Shown: positions 1 to 9,009 of the stretch, piece after piece
Position numbering within the stretch: position 1 is the stretch's first letter
How the letters are laid out: every line of letters starts with the position of its first letter
Assembly (NCBI GenBank): GCA_041394845.1
Contig: JAWKHL010000001.1
Location: forward strand, 1,178,001 to 1,242,000
Reading direction: 5' to 3'
DNA from: JAHCHG01 sp041394845
GTDB taxonomy: Bacteria > Acidobacteriota > Blastocatellia > Pyrinomonadales > Pyrinomonadaceae
DNA: 64,000 bases
The notes under the pieces: generated by a model
Told to the model about the DNA's origin: nothing
Seen by the model: the letters and a program-made list of their open reading frames with translations, nothing else
Databases searched by the model: none
Translations under genes and position numbers: made by a program

Positions 1-1
1 C

Positions 2-136
2 AAAACCATCATTTCGCGCAGCGTCCGTTTGGAGGAATCGCCGGCTCACAAGGAGGCCATTTTCAGTTACGCGCCCAACTCGTCGGGGGCACAGGAGTAT
101 CAAAAATTATGTTTGGAGGTTTTAAGACGTGCCTAA
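2..136 (+). CDS. parA: ParA-family chromosome partitioning ATPase, C-terminal end (partial)
   Basis: The frame is open from the left edge and stops with TAA at 134-136, giving the last 44 residues of a protein whose start lies outside the window. The stretch SVRLEESPAHKEAIF followed by YAPNSSGAQEY and an LEVLRR end matches the C-terminus of ParA/Soj ATPases, where SVRL-EAPSHG and a final Y-P-S-GA-Y pattern are standard. The Walker motifs are not visible. The stop codon overlaps the proposed GTG start of parB, the usual parAB arrangement, so translational coupling is likely. ParA drives segregation of ParB-bound origin regions. Confidence 0.85.
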   Translation, partial: KTIISRSVRLEESPAHKEAIFSYAPNSSGAQEYQKLCLEVLRRA

Positions 137-995
137 GAGAGGTTTGCCGACAGGAGTAAAAATGCGCCACGACGCTCATTATGTGGAAGAATTGACCCGC
201 ACCAACCGGACCATCGGCCGGAATTTGCCGATCGAAAAACTGGTCCCCAATCCCGAACAGCCCCGGGTCGAGATCGGGGATCTGACCGAGTTGTCCGGCT
301 CGATCAAGGAAAAAGGGGTTCTGGAGCCGATCCTCGTCCGGCCCGAAAAAGAAGAGGGAACCTGGTTGATCATCGCCGGAGAGAGACGCTGGCGGGCCGC
401 CACTCTCGCCGGTCTGGAGGAAGTCCCGTGCATCGAACTGGAACTGACCGACGAGGAGGTGGCCGAGATCGCCCTCATCGAAAACCTTCAGCGCAAGGAT
501 CTGACCATCTGGGAGGTGGCCGACGGTTTGGCCCTTCTGGCGGAAAAATTCGATTACACCCACGAGGAAATCGCCCGGAAAATCGGCAAAAGCCGTTCGA
601 CCGTAACCGAATCCCTGACCATCGCCGGCTTGCCCGAATCGATCAGGGAAAAATGCCGGGCCGGAGACATCACGGCCAAATCGGTTTTGCTTGAGATCGC
701 CCGCCAATTCGACGAGGAGGCGATGCATCGGTTCGTCGATAACATTACCGGCCAGGGGTTGACCCGGCAGGACATCCGCCAAAAGGCCCGGCCGCGAAAA
801 AGCGTTGAAAAAAAAGGGGAAAGGAAAAACACGGCTTCCGCCAATGAGGCCTCCGGCAAAAATGTTTTCGATTTCCGCTCCGCCGAAAACGATTTCGAAC
901 TAAAAATAACTTTCCAAAGCCAAAAGGAATTTGACGATCACGACATCCTCAAAGCCTTGAAAGAAGTATTTGACCGGGTCAAGGCCAATTTATAA
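129..995 (+). CDS. parB: ParB/Spo0J-family partition protein
   Basis: A 288-residue protein that binds parS sites and loads on DNA as a CTP-dependent clamp for chromosome segregation. The N-terminal nuclease-like domain shows IEKLVPNPEQPR, then GVLEPILVRP and the signature GERRWRAA near residue 90. ALIENLQRKDLTIWEVA and the helix-turn-helix KIGKSRSTVTESL follow. A charged linker and a short C-terminal dimerisation segment complete it. The GTG at 129 is preferred because GLPTGVKMRHDAHYVEEL upstream of the internal ATG looks conserved in related ParB proteins and GGAGG lies at 115-119. The ATG at 162 also has a good AGGAG site (152-156), so the start is not settled. Directly downstream of parA; convergent with the next gene. 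Confidence 0.93.
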   Translation: MPKRGLPTGVKMRHDAHYVEELTRTNRTIGRNLPIEKLVPNPEQPRVEIGDLTELSGSIKEKGVLEPILVRPEKEEGTWLIIAGERRWRAATLAGLEEVPCIELELTDEEVAEIALIENLQRKDLTIWEVADGLALLAEKFDYTHEEIARKIGKSRSTVTESLTIAGLPESIREKCRAGDITAKSVLLEIARQFDEEAMHRFVDNITGQGLTRQDIRQKARPRKSVEKKGERKNTASANEASGKNVFDFRSAENDFELKITFQSQKEFDDHDILKALKEVFDRVKANL

Positions 996-1030
996 GCCGC
1001 GGCCCGATCTTTTCGCCTCTCCCCGAATCT

Positions 1031-2383
1031 CTACTGTTCAGCCACAAAATTTAGATCGCCGACATCGCCCTGCGGCGTAATCATCTGGGTCGGTTGGGCA
1101 AAGGTGTAACGCCCGGATTGAACCGTTACAGTATAGGTTGCCCCGGATTGCAATCCCCTGAAATTGTAGTAACCGAAGGTGGCCGTCAGAACTGTTACCG
1201 GCGTTTGCAGGTTTCCCCCCGAGATGGTTACAAATGCCCTCGGAATCCCATTCCCCGTCGACCTGACGATCCGCCCGCCAACGGAAACTTCCGGGGCCGG
1301 TACCAACGCGTAGGCGTGGATTTCGCCGTTCAGAACCCCGGTCCCGACGATCACGTTCCCGTCGCTGATCCCGAGCGCCGAAGAGGAAGTATTGGTGGAC
1401 AGGTCCCAGCCCGTTCCGGGCGGTATCAGATCGGCCAAACGGTAGGTGTTGGTTCCGTCGTAAAGAAAGGGAATGGCGAAGGCCGAGGAGGCGGTTCCGA
1501 CCGCCCATCCCGCCGAATTGACTCCACGGGCCGAACCCTGGCTGGTGCCGGTGGGAAGCGGAATGGCGGTTATTCCGCTGCTTTCCGACCAGATAAAGGG
1601 AAGACCGGAGCCCTGATTCATCATGCTCGAACCGACCACAAAACCCGTGTTGCTGACGCCGAAGGCCAGAGCCCCGTTGGCATTGGGCAAGGCGCCGACT
1701 TCGATGGCGTTGGAAGCACCCATGTCGTAAACCATCCCGACGTTTCGGGCGGCGTTGTTCGGATCGATCCCCTGACCGACGATCCTGCCAAAATCGTTGA
1801 TCCCGAAAGCGGTAACGAAAAAACTGCCGTTGGAAGTTGTCTGGGAAATGACGGCCCCGGTCCCCCCGCTGTAAATCACGCCCCTTTGAAGGGTTCCGCC
1901 GTTGATCGAACCGACCGCAACGCCCGAAGCGTTGATGTCGTTGGCATCGCCGATTGTCTCGCCGTTGGGAAGGGGAAGCTGTGAGACGATTCCGTTTTGC
2001 CAAATGACCGGCAGACGGCCCGAGCCCGAAAATGAATTGGAACAGGTTCCGGCCACAAAACCGATGTCATTGGCCCCCGCCGAAAGACAAAATGTTCGTC
2101 CGGAAAGTCTCGGCAATCCCGTCAGACCGCCGTTCTGTGTCCAGATAAATGCATCCGACCCGGTTCCGAGCGAACGGCCGACCGCGATCCCCCCGGCCGA
2201 AACCCCTAATCCCTGAGAAGCGTCGCCCTGATTTACGACTCCTATGTCCAGAATCTGGTACTGTGGCGGCGTTCCGTTCCCGGCCCGACTTGCCCCCGGT
2301 CCCTTTTCTCCAAATTGTGCGTAAACGGAGCTTGTTATTAAAAACAGCCCGATAAAACCCGATAAAAACCTTTTTATTTTCAT
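1031..2383 (-). CDS. Secreted HAF-repeat protein with C-terminal carboxypeptidase-regulatory-like domain
   Basis: 450 residues with a clear signal peptide (MKIKRFLSGFIGLFLITSSVYAQ). The body is a run of about seven imperfect repeats of the type IND-G-VVG-S followed by AFIW or PFIW, the hallmark of HAF-family extracellular repeats, which probably form a beta-propeller. From about residue 365 (VSVGGRIVRSTGNGIPRAFVTI to GYYNFRGL) there is one carboxypeptidase-regulatory-like, transthyretin-type beta-sandwich, common at the end of acidobacterial and planctomycete exported proteins. No catalytic site is visible; a cell-surface or binding role is inference. The gene stands alone, facing parB across 35 bp. 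Confidence 0.8.
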   Translation of the reverse strand: MKIKRFLSGFIGLFLITSSVYAQFGEKGPGASRAGNGTPPQYQILDIGVVNQGDASQGLGVSAGGIAVGRSLGTGSDAFIWTQNGGLTGLPRLSGRTFCLSAGANDIGFVAGTCSNSFSGSGRLPVIWQNGIVSQLPLPNGETIGDANDINASGVAVGSINGGTLQRGVIYSGGTGAVISQTTSNGSFFVTAFGINDFGRIVGQGIDPNNAARNVGMVYDMGASNAIEVGALPNANGALAFGVSNTGFVVGSSMMNQGSGLPFIWSESSGITAIPLPTGTSQGSARGVNSAGWAVGTASSAFAIPFLYDGTNTYRLADLIPPGTGWDLSTNTSSSALGISDGNVIVGTGVLNGEIHAYALVPAPEVSVGGRIVRSTGNGIPRAFVTISGGNLQTPVTVLTATFGYYNFRGLQSGATYTVTVQSGRYTFAQPTQMITPQGDVGDLNFVAEQ

Positions 2384-3283
2384 TTTTTTCCTCGCATGTT
2401 TTTTATTTTTCTTTTTTCAACAACAAAAACGGGTTTAAGATCCAAACCGTCTCGAAAAAATTCCCAAAAAATAGTGATTGTCATTTAATCACAGATAACG
2501 TAGAAACCAAAGAATCAAAAGAGGTTACCATCTTTTACGGACATAAAGCGGCGGTTAAAAGAAGGCAGTCGACAATTTGCTCAGGTTGGTTTATCAGGCT
2601 TTTTTTATTTTGGTTTTTTTAATTCGGCATTCGGCAAAGGAGGGGAAGTTCGATTTACGAAAACGGCTCAATCATAAACTCAATCATATTTCGTTTCCCA
2701 AAAAAGGCTCTATTTTCACCCCACGCTTTTGCTGATCGGAAAGTTTTTTCCGGGTATGGATCAACCGCTTGAGGCCCAAACCCTCCGGTTGAAAAGCATC
2801 TCTTTAACCCCTGGAACTTTGAACGCCGGTGATTGGCTGATCGGAACGGTCGGCGGCTTTTCCGGTGAATAGCTTTGGGGTTAAAAAATATTTGATGAGG
2901 CCTCCGAACTTTTTCGGGAAAGTCAAAAAAGTTTTTTTTTGGAAAAACTCGGGAAAGATCCGGTTCAAAACGGTCTGGTAAAATTTATTTTGGAAAAAAG
3001 ATTTTTAGTGGGTGGAATTTGGCCCTTGTTATCAGGGGGTAAGTCAAATGAGGCGGTAATTTGGAGATTCCCGAATAATGCTGGGGTCTAAATAACATAA
3101 TCTTTATTATCAGACGCAATACATATTCAACTTCTCTGTCCCCTTCGACACCAATGGTCAGGCATTAAAAGACAAATCAACTGTTTTTATCCGTTCGAGG
3201 AGGAGAAAACCGTCAATTCCAAATCGTTTTATGATTCGGAGGATCGTATTTTGGTTAATCTATCTCCTTTCAAAGGGTGAATT
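2384..3283. other. 900-bp spacer with no convincing gene
   Basis: A/T-rich spacer between two minus-strand secreted-protein genes. It has many T and A runs and a more GC-rich island near 2740-2880. I see only mini-frames under about 40 codons, for example one starting at an ATG near 2757, none with a good ribosome-binding site. A weak hairpin (CAACCG pairing with CGGTTG) lies near 2762-2793. No RNA family, promoter pair or repeat was recognised, though the 3' third must carry the upstream region of neither neighbour's start except that of the HAF gene at 2383. Confidence 0.5.
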
Positions 3284-3754
3284 TTAACAAGGTCCCACTT
3301 TTTCAAAGGAAATGTCCAGCATTGTTGTCCACACCTCATTAAATCTTTCGTTTTCATTTCCCGAAAGTGGGAAATTTTTTCCTTTTCTTACAATTTTGGA
3401 AGCATCACCCGTTTTTAAGTAAATTTCTTTGAATTCCTCACCATTTCCGTCACCCGCCCCGTTTCTAATTAGATCAAATTCGGATTTTACCAAAGCTCCG
3501 TAGAGCGATCTAATTTCCTTTTCATCTAGCGTCACCTTTTTGCCCCTGGAACACCGGCTTCGCTCAACCTCCATTTGGTTTCCGGAAATGATGACCGTCC
3601 GAATATAACCGGCGGGTGAACCACCGGGCTCCATTTCCGTACTTTTAAATTTTATTACCAAATCATTCGGCAATTCCTTTTGAAGCCGCGATTGGCAAGC
3701 CATGGAAATGGTAATAAAAAGTATCAGAAGTGGAAAAATCTTTAATTCGTTCAT
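3284..3754 (-). CDS. Putative lipoprotein of unknown function
   Basis: 156 residues. The N-terminus is a lipoprotein signal peptide ending in ITISMAC, a good lipobox with Cys20, so the mature protein should be lipid-anchored in the envelope. The rest is a soluble alpha/beta domain with no motif I recognise; it contains VIKFKSTEMEPGGSPAGYIR and ends in two spaced cysteines. An AGGTGATTT stretch just upstream of the ATG acts as ribosome-binding site. The gene is monocistronic, divergent from metK, with 279 bp between them. Function unknown. Confidence 0.7.
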   Translation of the reverse strand: MNELKIFPLLILFITISMACQSRLQKELPNDLVIKFKSTEMEPGGSPAGYIRTVIISGNQMEVERSRCSRGKKVTLDEKEIRSLYGALVKSEFDLIRNGAGDGNGEEFKEIYLKTGDASKIVRKGKNFPLSGNENERFNEVWTTMLDISFEKVGPC

Positions 3755-3940
3755 AAAATCACCTCCATTCTAAAAGGCGTTAAATATTCCTTAAAAAGGA
3801 CAAATAAAAAGAATTTTTTTTGTCTTCGACATTTCCCCGGCCGAAAATCGAATTGGTCGGGTTTCGCAGGTTTTCAAAATTATCCGTTATTTTGACAAAG
3901 TTTTTTTTCAAAGCAAATTTTTTTAAAAAACCCCCGAGCT

Positions 3941-3969
3941 TTGACACTCTCTGGAATAAGGGTTAAAAT
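3941..3969 (+). promoter_or_regulatory. Sigma-70-type promoter of metK
   Basis: TTGACA at 3941-3946 and TAAAAT at 3964-3969 are separated by exactly 17 bp, an excellent match to a housekeeping promoter, 65 bp before the metK start. No S-box (SAM) riboswitch pattern is visible between promoter and gene. Confidence 0.7.
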
Positions 3970-4033
3970 TTTCGTTTTGTTATCTATCACAGATTAAAAA
4001 TCTATTCATAATTTAAGAAGGAGTTTCAAATCA

Positions 4034-5200
4034 TTGAGTAACACAAATTTTCTATTTACTTCCGAATCAGTTACGGAGGGACACCCCGATAAGATCGCCG
4101 ATCAGATTTCAGACGCCATTTTGGATTCTATTCTGGAAAAGGACCCCAACGGTCGGGTTGCCTGCGAGACGCTTGTTACCACCGGTTTGGCCGTCCTTGC
4201 CGGAGAGATAACCACCTCCGCCGAGATCAATTATCAAAAGGTCGTTCGCGAAACCATCAACGAAATCGGCTACAATGACGCCCTGTACGGCTACGACTGC
4301 AATACCTGCTCCGTCCTCAATGCGCTCGGCACCCAATCGCCTGATATCGCTCAGGGAGTGGACACCGGCGGCGCCGGCGACCAGGGTCTGATGTTCGGTT
4401 TCGCCTGCAATGAAACCCCGGAACTGATGCCCCTGCCGATCCAGTTGGCACATAATTTGACGCGGAAGCTTTCCGAGGTAAGACGCAACGGTCAGCTTCC
4501 CTACTTGAGACCGGACGGAAAATCGCAGGTTACGGTCGAATACAGGGACGGCAGGCCTTTCCGGATCGAAGCCGTGGTAATCTCCACCCAACACGCCGAT
4601 GAAATTTCCAACGAGCAGATCCGGGCGGACATTATGGAAAAGGTCATCCGGGCGACCGTTCCGGCCGAACTTCTGGATGAAAACACCAATTACCACATCA
4701 ATCCGACCGGTCGTTTTGTGGTCGGCGGGCCGATGGGGGATGCAGGAGTTACCGGGCGGAAAATTATTGTCGACACCTACGGAGGTTACGCACCGCACGG
4801 CGGCGGGGCTTTCTCCGGAAAAGATCCGACCAAGGTCGATCGGTCCGCCGCCTACATGGCCCGTTACATCGCTAAAAACATTGTTGCCGCGGGTTTGGCG
4901 GAAAAATGCACCGTTCAGTTGGCCTACGCCATCGGAGTCGCGGAGCCGGTCTCGGTTCTGGTCGACACCCACGGAACGGGTCGTTTCGATGATGAAAAAC
5001 TCTCTCAGGCCGTCAGAAAAAACTTTGAGCTGACCCCCAAAGGGATCATCGAAACGCTCGATCTGCGTCGCCCGATTTTCAGAGAAACGGCCAAATTCGG
5101 CCACTTCGGCCGAACCAACGACGAATTCAGCTGGGAGAAAACCGATAAGGCGGATGCCCTTCTCAATTCGCTCAGTTCTTCGAACGGAACCGGCGCTTAA
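4034..5200 (+). CDS. metK: S-adenosylmethionine synthase
   Basis: 388 residues, normal for the family. It makes S-adenosylmethionine from methionine and ATP in the cytoplasm. Visible family motifs: GHPDKIADQISDAILD at the N-terminus (ATP and metal binding), GAGDQGLMFGFACNET in the middle, and the glycine-rich phosphate loop GGGAFSGKDPTKVDRSAAYMAR. The start is a TTG codon at 4034, preceded by AAGGAG at 4018-4023; no ATG in frame keeps the conserved FTSESVTEGHPDK beginning. It is followed by a hairpin and then ahcY, which recycles the product of SAM-dependent methylation, so the pair forms a methyl-cycle unit. Confidence 0.97.
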   Translation: MSNTNFLFTSESVTEGHPDKIADQISDAILDSILEKDPNGRVACETLVTTGLAVLAGEITTSAEINYQKVVRETINEIGYNDALYGYDCNTCSVLNALGTQSPDIAQGVDTGGAGDQGLMFGFACNETPELMPLPIQLAHNLTRKLSEVRRNGQLPYLRPDGKSQVTVEYRDGRPFRIEAVVISTQHADEISNEQIRADIMEKVIRATVPAELLDENTNYHINPTGRFVVGGPMGDAGVTGRKIIVDTYGGYAPHGGGAFSGKDPTKVDRSAAYMARYIAKNIVAAGLAEKCTVQLAYAIGVAEPVSVLVDTHGTGRFDDEKLSQAVRKNFELTPKGIIETLDLRRPIFRETAKFGHFGRTNDEFSWEKTDKADALLNSLSSSNGTGA

Positions 5201-5212
5201 AAATTTCTTTAT

Positions 5213-5270
5213 GGCAGATGTCGGCGTTTGGACGAAAACCTCGTTCGGCGAAACATTTGCCTTTTTTTCT
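5213..5270 (+). terminator. Hairpin plus T-run between metK and ahcY
   Basis: GGCAGATGT (5213-5221) pairs over nine positions, including one G-T wobble, with ACATTTGCC (5253-5261), followed at once by seven T residues. A small inner stem CGAA/TTCG (5233-5236 with 5244-5247) sits in the loop. This is a partial terminator or attenuator within the metK-ahcY unit; it does not match the SAH riboswitch consensus I know. Confidence 0.6.
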
Positions 5271-5316
5271 TCAATTTCAGTAAAAATTTAGTTAATCAAA
5301 GGATTTTAATAAAAAT

Positions 5317-6594
5317 ATGGCAAAAGAAGGTTTATCTATGGAATATGACGTAAAGGATCTGGGGCTTGCCGAACAGGGCAAGCAAAGAATTGAATGGGCC
5401 GCCCGGGAAATGCCCGTCCTGGGTTTGATCAGGGAGCGTTTCGCCGAGGAAAAACCTCTGGAAGGAGTAAAGATCGTCGCCTGCGCCCACATCACGACCG
5501 AAACGGCCAATCTGGCCCGCGCCCTGCAGGCCGGAGGAGCCGAATCGCTTTTGATCGCTTCAAACCCGCTTTCCACTCAGGACGACGTGGCCGCCGCTCT
5601 GGTCAGCGAATATGGAATCCCCGTGATGGCCATTAAAGGGGAATCGACCGAAACCTATATGCGCCACGTTCGGGCGGCGCTTGAAACCGAACCGGACATC
5701 ATCATTGACGACGGTTCCGACGTTGTCGCCACCATGCTCAAGGAGAAAAAAGAACTCTCCCAGAAAATTATCGGAACCACAGAGGAAACCACCACCGGTA
5801 TCGTTCGTTTGAAGGCGATGGAAAAAGCCGGGGTCATGAGCTTCCCTTCCATCGCCGTTAATGACGCCCAGACGAAACATTTCTTCGACAATCGTTACGG
5901 AACCGGTCAATCGACCCTCGACGGCATTATCCGGGCCACAAACATCCTTCTGGCCGGAAAAAATTTCGTCGTGGTCGGTTACGGCTGGTGCGGCAAGGGA
6001 TGTGCCATGAGGGCCCGCGGAATGGGGGCCAATGTGATCGTTACCGAGGTCGATCCGATCAAGGCCATTGAGGCCGTTATGGACGGATTCAGGGTTCTCC
6101 CGATGAAAAAAGCCGCCGAGATCGGCGACTTTTTCGTTACTGTAACCGGAAACCGCCATGTGATCGACAAGGAACACTTCGAAGTCATGAAGGACGGGGC
6201 GATCGTCGCCAACAGCGGGCATTTCGATCTCGAACTAAACCTCGAGGCTTTGCGGGAGATGACGAATGAAATCGTCACCCGGCGGCCTTTTGTTGAGGAA
6301 TATTTGGGCAAAAACGGTCGCAGTGTGATCGTTCTCGGTGAAGGCCGCCTGATCAATCTGGCCGCCGCCGAAGGACATCCCGCCAGCGTTATGGACATGA
6401 GTTTTGCCAATCAGGCGCTTTCGACCGAATATCTTGTCAAGAACAAAGGTAAGCTTGAAAACCGGGTCCACGTTCTGCCCGAAGAGGTCGATCAGGAAAT
6501 TGCCGGCCTGAAACTTCAATCCCTGGGGATCGATATTGATACATTGACTCCGGAAATGATCGAATATTTGGGAAGCTGGGAAACAGGAACCTAA
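5317..6594 (+). CDS. ahcY: Adenosylhomocysteinase
   Basis: 425 residues, the shorter form lacking the roughly 40-residue insert of many bacterial enzymes. It reversibly hydrolyses S-adenosylhomocysteine to adenosine and homocysteine using tightly bound NAD, removing the inhibitor left after methyl transfer. Visible are the substrate region VACAHITTETANLARAL, the catalytic-site segment TEETTTGIVRL, NDAQTKHFFDNRYGTGQST, the NAD-binding FVVVGYGWCGKGCAMRARGM and C-terminal INLAAAEGHPASVMDMSF. The ATG at 5317 follows AAAGGA at 5298-5303. An internal ATG at 5338 would remove seven residues. Downstream of metK across a 116-bp spacer with a hairpin. Confidence 0.96.
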   Translation: MAKEGLSMEYDVKDLGLAEQGKQRIEWAAREMPVLGLIRERFAEEKPLEGVKIVACAHITTETANLARALQAGGAESLLIASNPLSTQDDVAAALVSEYGIPVMAIKGESTETYMRHVRAALETEPDIIIDDGSDVVATMLKEKKELSQKIIGTTEETTTGIVRLKAMEKAGVMSFPSIAVNDAQTKHFFDNRYGTGQSTLDGIIRATNILLAGKNFVVVGYGWCGKGCAMRARGMGANVIVTEVDPIKAIEAVMDGFRVLPMKKAAEIGDFFVTVTGNRHVIDKEHFEVMKDGAIVANSGHFDLELNLEALREMTNEIVTRRPFVEEYLGKNGRSVIVLGEGRLINLAAAEGHPASVMDMSFANQALSTEYLVKNKGKLENRVHVLPEEVDQEIAGLKLQSLGIDIDTLTPEMIEYLGSWETGT

Positions 6595-6615
6595 CAGTTT
6601 AGATAACGACCGCTG

Positions 6616-6647
6616 AAAAAGGAAAGCCGGAATCGGCTTTCCTTTTT
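6616..6647 (+). terminator. Terminator after ahcY (bidirectional)
   Basis: A long perfect stem, AAAAAGGAAAGCCG with CGGCTTTCCTTTTT around a GAAT loop, flanked by A and T runs. It can end both the rightward metK-ahcY unit and the leftward lptFG operon. Confidence 0.9.
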
Positions 6648-6721
6648 GTATTTACCGGGCAGTTCGCTTTGTTTGCAAAAGTTTAGGGTCATTTTATTAA
6701 TGTAAAGGATTCATAAATTCC

Positions 6722-9004
6722 TTAAGTTTTTACCCGGGTCAGCAAAAGAATTCCGAACGCCGCAAAAAACAAAACCGGACACCAGACGGCGATCACGGGT
6801 GAGATCAGACCGTTTAGCCCCATTTGCTCAAAAGCATTGGTGATTCCCAAGAAAAGCAGCCACAAACCAACGGCGTAACCGATGGTTCCGACCTTGCCCT
6901 TTCGATTCAGTGAAAGGGCAAAAGGCGCAGTAAAGAGGGCAATGACAAACGGCAGAACAAGGGTCGTATATTTTTTCTGGAGGGCCACCTCAAAATTTCT
7001 TTTTTCCAATTCCGAATCCCTGTTTTCTATCTGTTCTTTGGTGTCGTTTGCATTTAAGTGACTTGGTTTTTCCAACAAACGCGTGAAGGGGTTTTTCGGG
7101 GTCTCAAGTTCCCCGTTTTCCAACGAAACGGTTTGTGTTTCGCCTCCGCCGTAAACCGTTTTTTCTCCCCCTCCTTCAAAAAGAATCACCCCTTCCCGCC
7201 AAATGGCTTCGGGGCTTTTGTAAACTATCCCCAAACGCTTGGAATTCTCCGAAAATTGATAGATCACCAAATTTTTCACCTTTGTCAAATTATTCAGGGA
7301 TTCATCCGACGCCTCAAAGGAATAAATCCTTTGTCCATTTGAAACCCAGAATTTGCCGGATTTTTGGTTTAAAACCCCGCGGTTCCGGATAATGGTCCGG
7401 AGGGAATCCTGGATTTGATTTGTCCCAGGGGCGATCCTTTCCTGAATTTCCCAATTTATCAGGCCGAGAACCCCCATCAAAATAAAACAGGGGATCAACA
7501 AACGGTAAATGCTCTGCCCGGAAGCCGTCCAGGTTACGATCTCGTTTCTTCTTGATTTGATCACATAGGTGGCCAAAACGGTTATCATTACAGCCGAAGG
7601 GGCCAGTTGGATGTAGATAAAAGGAAGAAGGAAAAACAGATATTTAGCCAGGAGAAAAACACCGTTGGGAATTGTTCCGGCGAACTTCCAAAGCTCGAAA
7701 ACGGTGAAGATCAAATAAATTGAGGTTAAAAACGTCAGGGTCAAAATAAAATATTTCAACAGGTTGAGGACGATGTCAAAATCCAGGATTCCCGAAGTGT
7801 GGTCAATATAATAACTTCGACGGGACATTTTATTTAATTCGATCGGCCATTTTAGCTTTAAGTTCCTGGCCCATCCCCCGGATGAACTCCGAAGGAAAAA
7901 ACGGTCGGAAAGGAACAGCCAGAAGATTACTGCCGAACTGGTTCCCAGTGGCAAAAGGGCTGCCCCAAAAACGCTGATGAAATTTGTCCGGGCCAATTGT
8001 TCCCCCAAAAGAGAGATCAAATAATACGCGACCAGACTCACCAAAGCCAGAAAAATTCCGAAACCACGTCCCGAACGGTTATATCGGAGCACCAAACCCG
8101 CCCCCAAAAGCGCAAAAATCAAAGGGGTTACCGACAACAAAATTCTCCTTTGCCAAAGGACCTCGGCCTCCGTCCGCTCCCTTCCCTCTTTTGTTTTTGC
8201 AAACTCAGCCAGCTCGTTCAATCCCAGCTCCTCCGGAGTGGTCTCGGCTTGGCTTATTTTTTCGGCGATCTCATTTCGTTTGGTCTTGATTGCGAGCCGT
8301 ATCTCACCCAGATTTTCGGTTATTAATTTTTTTTGGTTGTTGTTTGTGATGGTATTGACGAAAGCATCTTCAAGGACCAGTTCAGATGTCGTATCATTGG
8401 CATCAATTTTTCCTTTTTTTGACGTTATCAGACGCACCTGTTTGTTTTTCTGGTCGTCCTGATGAATGAAAATGTCTTTCCAGATTCCGTTTTCCAGATC
8501 ACCGTCCTTAACGTAAATAGTGAACCCGTTTATCTCGGTGTTAAAAACACCGGGTTCGATCGGTGACTCCAACTTGTAAAGAGCCGACCTGAGGGCGATC
8601 CCCCGAACCACACGGGCGGCGAAAGGCACTCCTTCAAGATTGATGAAGAAGGCAAAATTGGAAAGAACAATTCCCAGTAAAACGATCGGAAGTGTCAATT
8701 GGAAATTTCCCACCCCGGCCGCCCGGATGGCGGTCAATTCGCTGTCGCCCTGCAATTTGGAAAGGCCGATGATGACCCCGATCAAAACGGCCATCGGGCA
8801 GGTAAAGGCTATTACATTCGGAACGATGGCCAGAGCCAGTTGCCAGATCAGATTATTCGGAACATTGAGGTTGAAAAAAATGTCGGAGAACCGGCTGACC
8901 TGCTGAACGAAGAGGACGACGCTGAGCAACAGCCAGGAAAAAATGAAATAAGGTAAAACCGCCCCCAGTATGTATTTGGAAATTAACCACGAAAAACCCT
9001 TCAT
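6722..9004 (-). CDS. LptF-LptG fusion, LPS export permease
   Basis: 760 residues, about twice the length of a single LptF or LptG (about 360). Two consecutive YjgP/YjgQ-type halves are visible. The first half begins ISKYILGAVLPYFIFSWLLLS, with a periplasmic domain (about 130-270) and three TM helices to about 370. The second begins near 400 with DFDIVLNLLKYFILTLTFLTS and ends in four helices. Each half has an N-terminal membrane part, a periplasmic beta-jellyroll-like part and a C-terminal membrane part, as in LptF and LptG, which together with LptB2 extract lipopolysaccharide from the inner membrane and pass it to LptC/LptA. The junction lies around residues 370-400. Last gene of the operon, 5 bp after recO. 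Confidence 0.88.
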   Translation of the reverse strand: MKGFSWLISKYILGAVLPYFIFSWLLLSVVLFVQQVSRFSDIFFNLNVPNNLIWQLALAIVPNVIAFTCPMAVLIGVIIGLSKLQGDSELTAIRAAGVGNFQLTLPIVLLGIVLSNFAFFINLEGVPFAARVVRGIALRSALYKLESPIEPGVFNTEINGFTIYVKDGDLENGIWKDIFIHQDDQKNKQVRLITSKKGKIDANDTTSELVLEDAFVNTITNNNQKKLITENLGEIRLAIKTKRNEIAEKISQAETTPEELGLNELAEFAKTKEGRERTEAEVLWQRRILLSVTPLIFALLGAGLVLRYNRSGRGFGIFLALVSLVAYYLISLLGEQLARTNFISVFGAALLPLGTSSAVIFWLFLSDRFFLRSSSGGWARNLKLKWPIELNKMSRRSYYIDHTSGILDFDIVLNLLKYFILTLTFLTSIYLIFTVFELWKFAGTIPNGVFLLAKYLFFLLPFIYIQLAPSAVMITVLATYVIKSRRNEIVTWTASGQSIYRLLIPCFILMGVLGLINWEIQERIAPGTNQIQDSLRTIIRNRGVLNQKSGKFWVSNGQRIYSFEASDESLNNLTKVKNLVIYQFSENSKRLGIVYKSPEAIWREGVILFEGGGEKTVYGGGETQTVSLENGELETPKNPFTRLLEKPSHLNANDTKEQIENRDSELEKRNFEVALQKKYTTLVLPFVIALFTAPFALSLNRKGKVGTIGYAVGLWLLFLGITNAFEQMGLNGLISPVIAVWCPVLFFAAFGILLLTRVKT

Positions 9005-9009
9005 GCTTT

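Noticed and set aside
63..782. Long open frame on the minus strand across parB
   Set aside because: It is antisense to a clear ParB with intact motifs; its protein has low-complexity Gly/Asp/Phe composition typical of a shadow frame.
1094..1984. 296-aa plus-strand frame across the HAF gene
   Set aside because: Antisense to a protein with a signal peptide and repeats; no start signals of its own.
2757..2873. 38-codon frame in the 900-bp spacer
   Set aside because: No ribosome-binding site or recognisable motif; length is within chance for a locally GC-richer patch.
5213..5270. SAH or SAM riboswitch before ahcY
   Set aside because: The hairpin does not show the conserved core sequences of the SAH or SAM-I classes; kept only as a terminator/attenuator.
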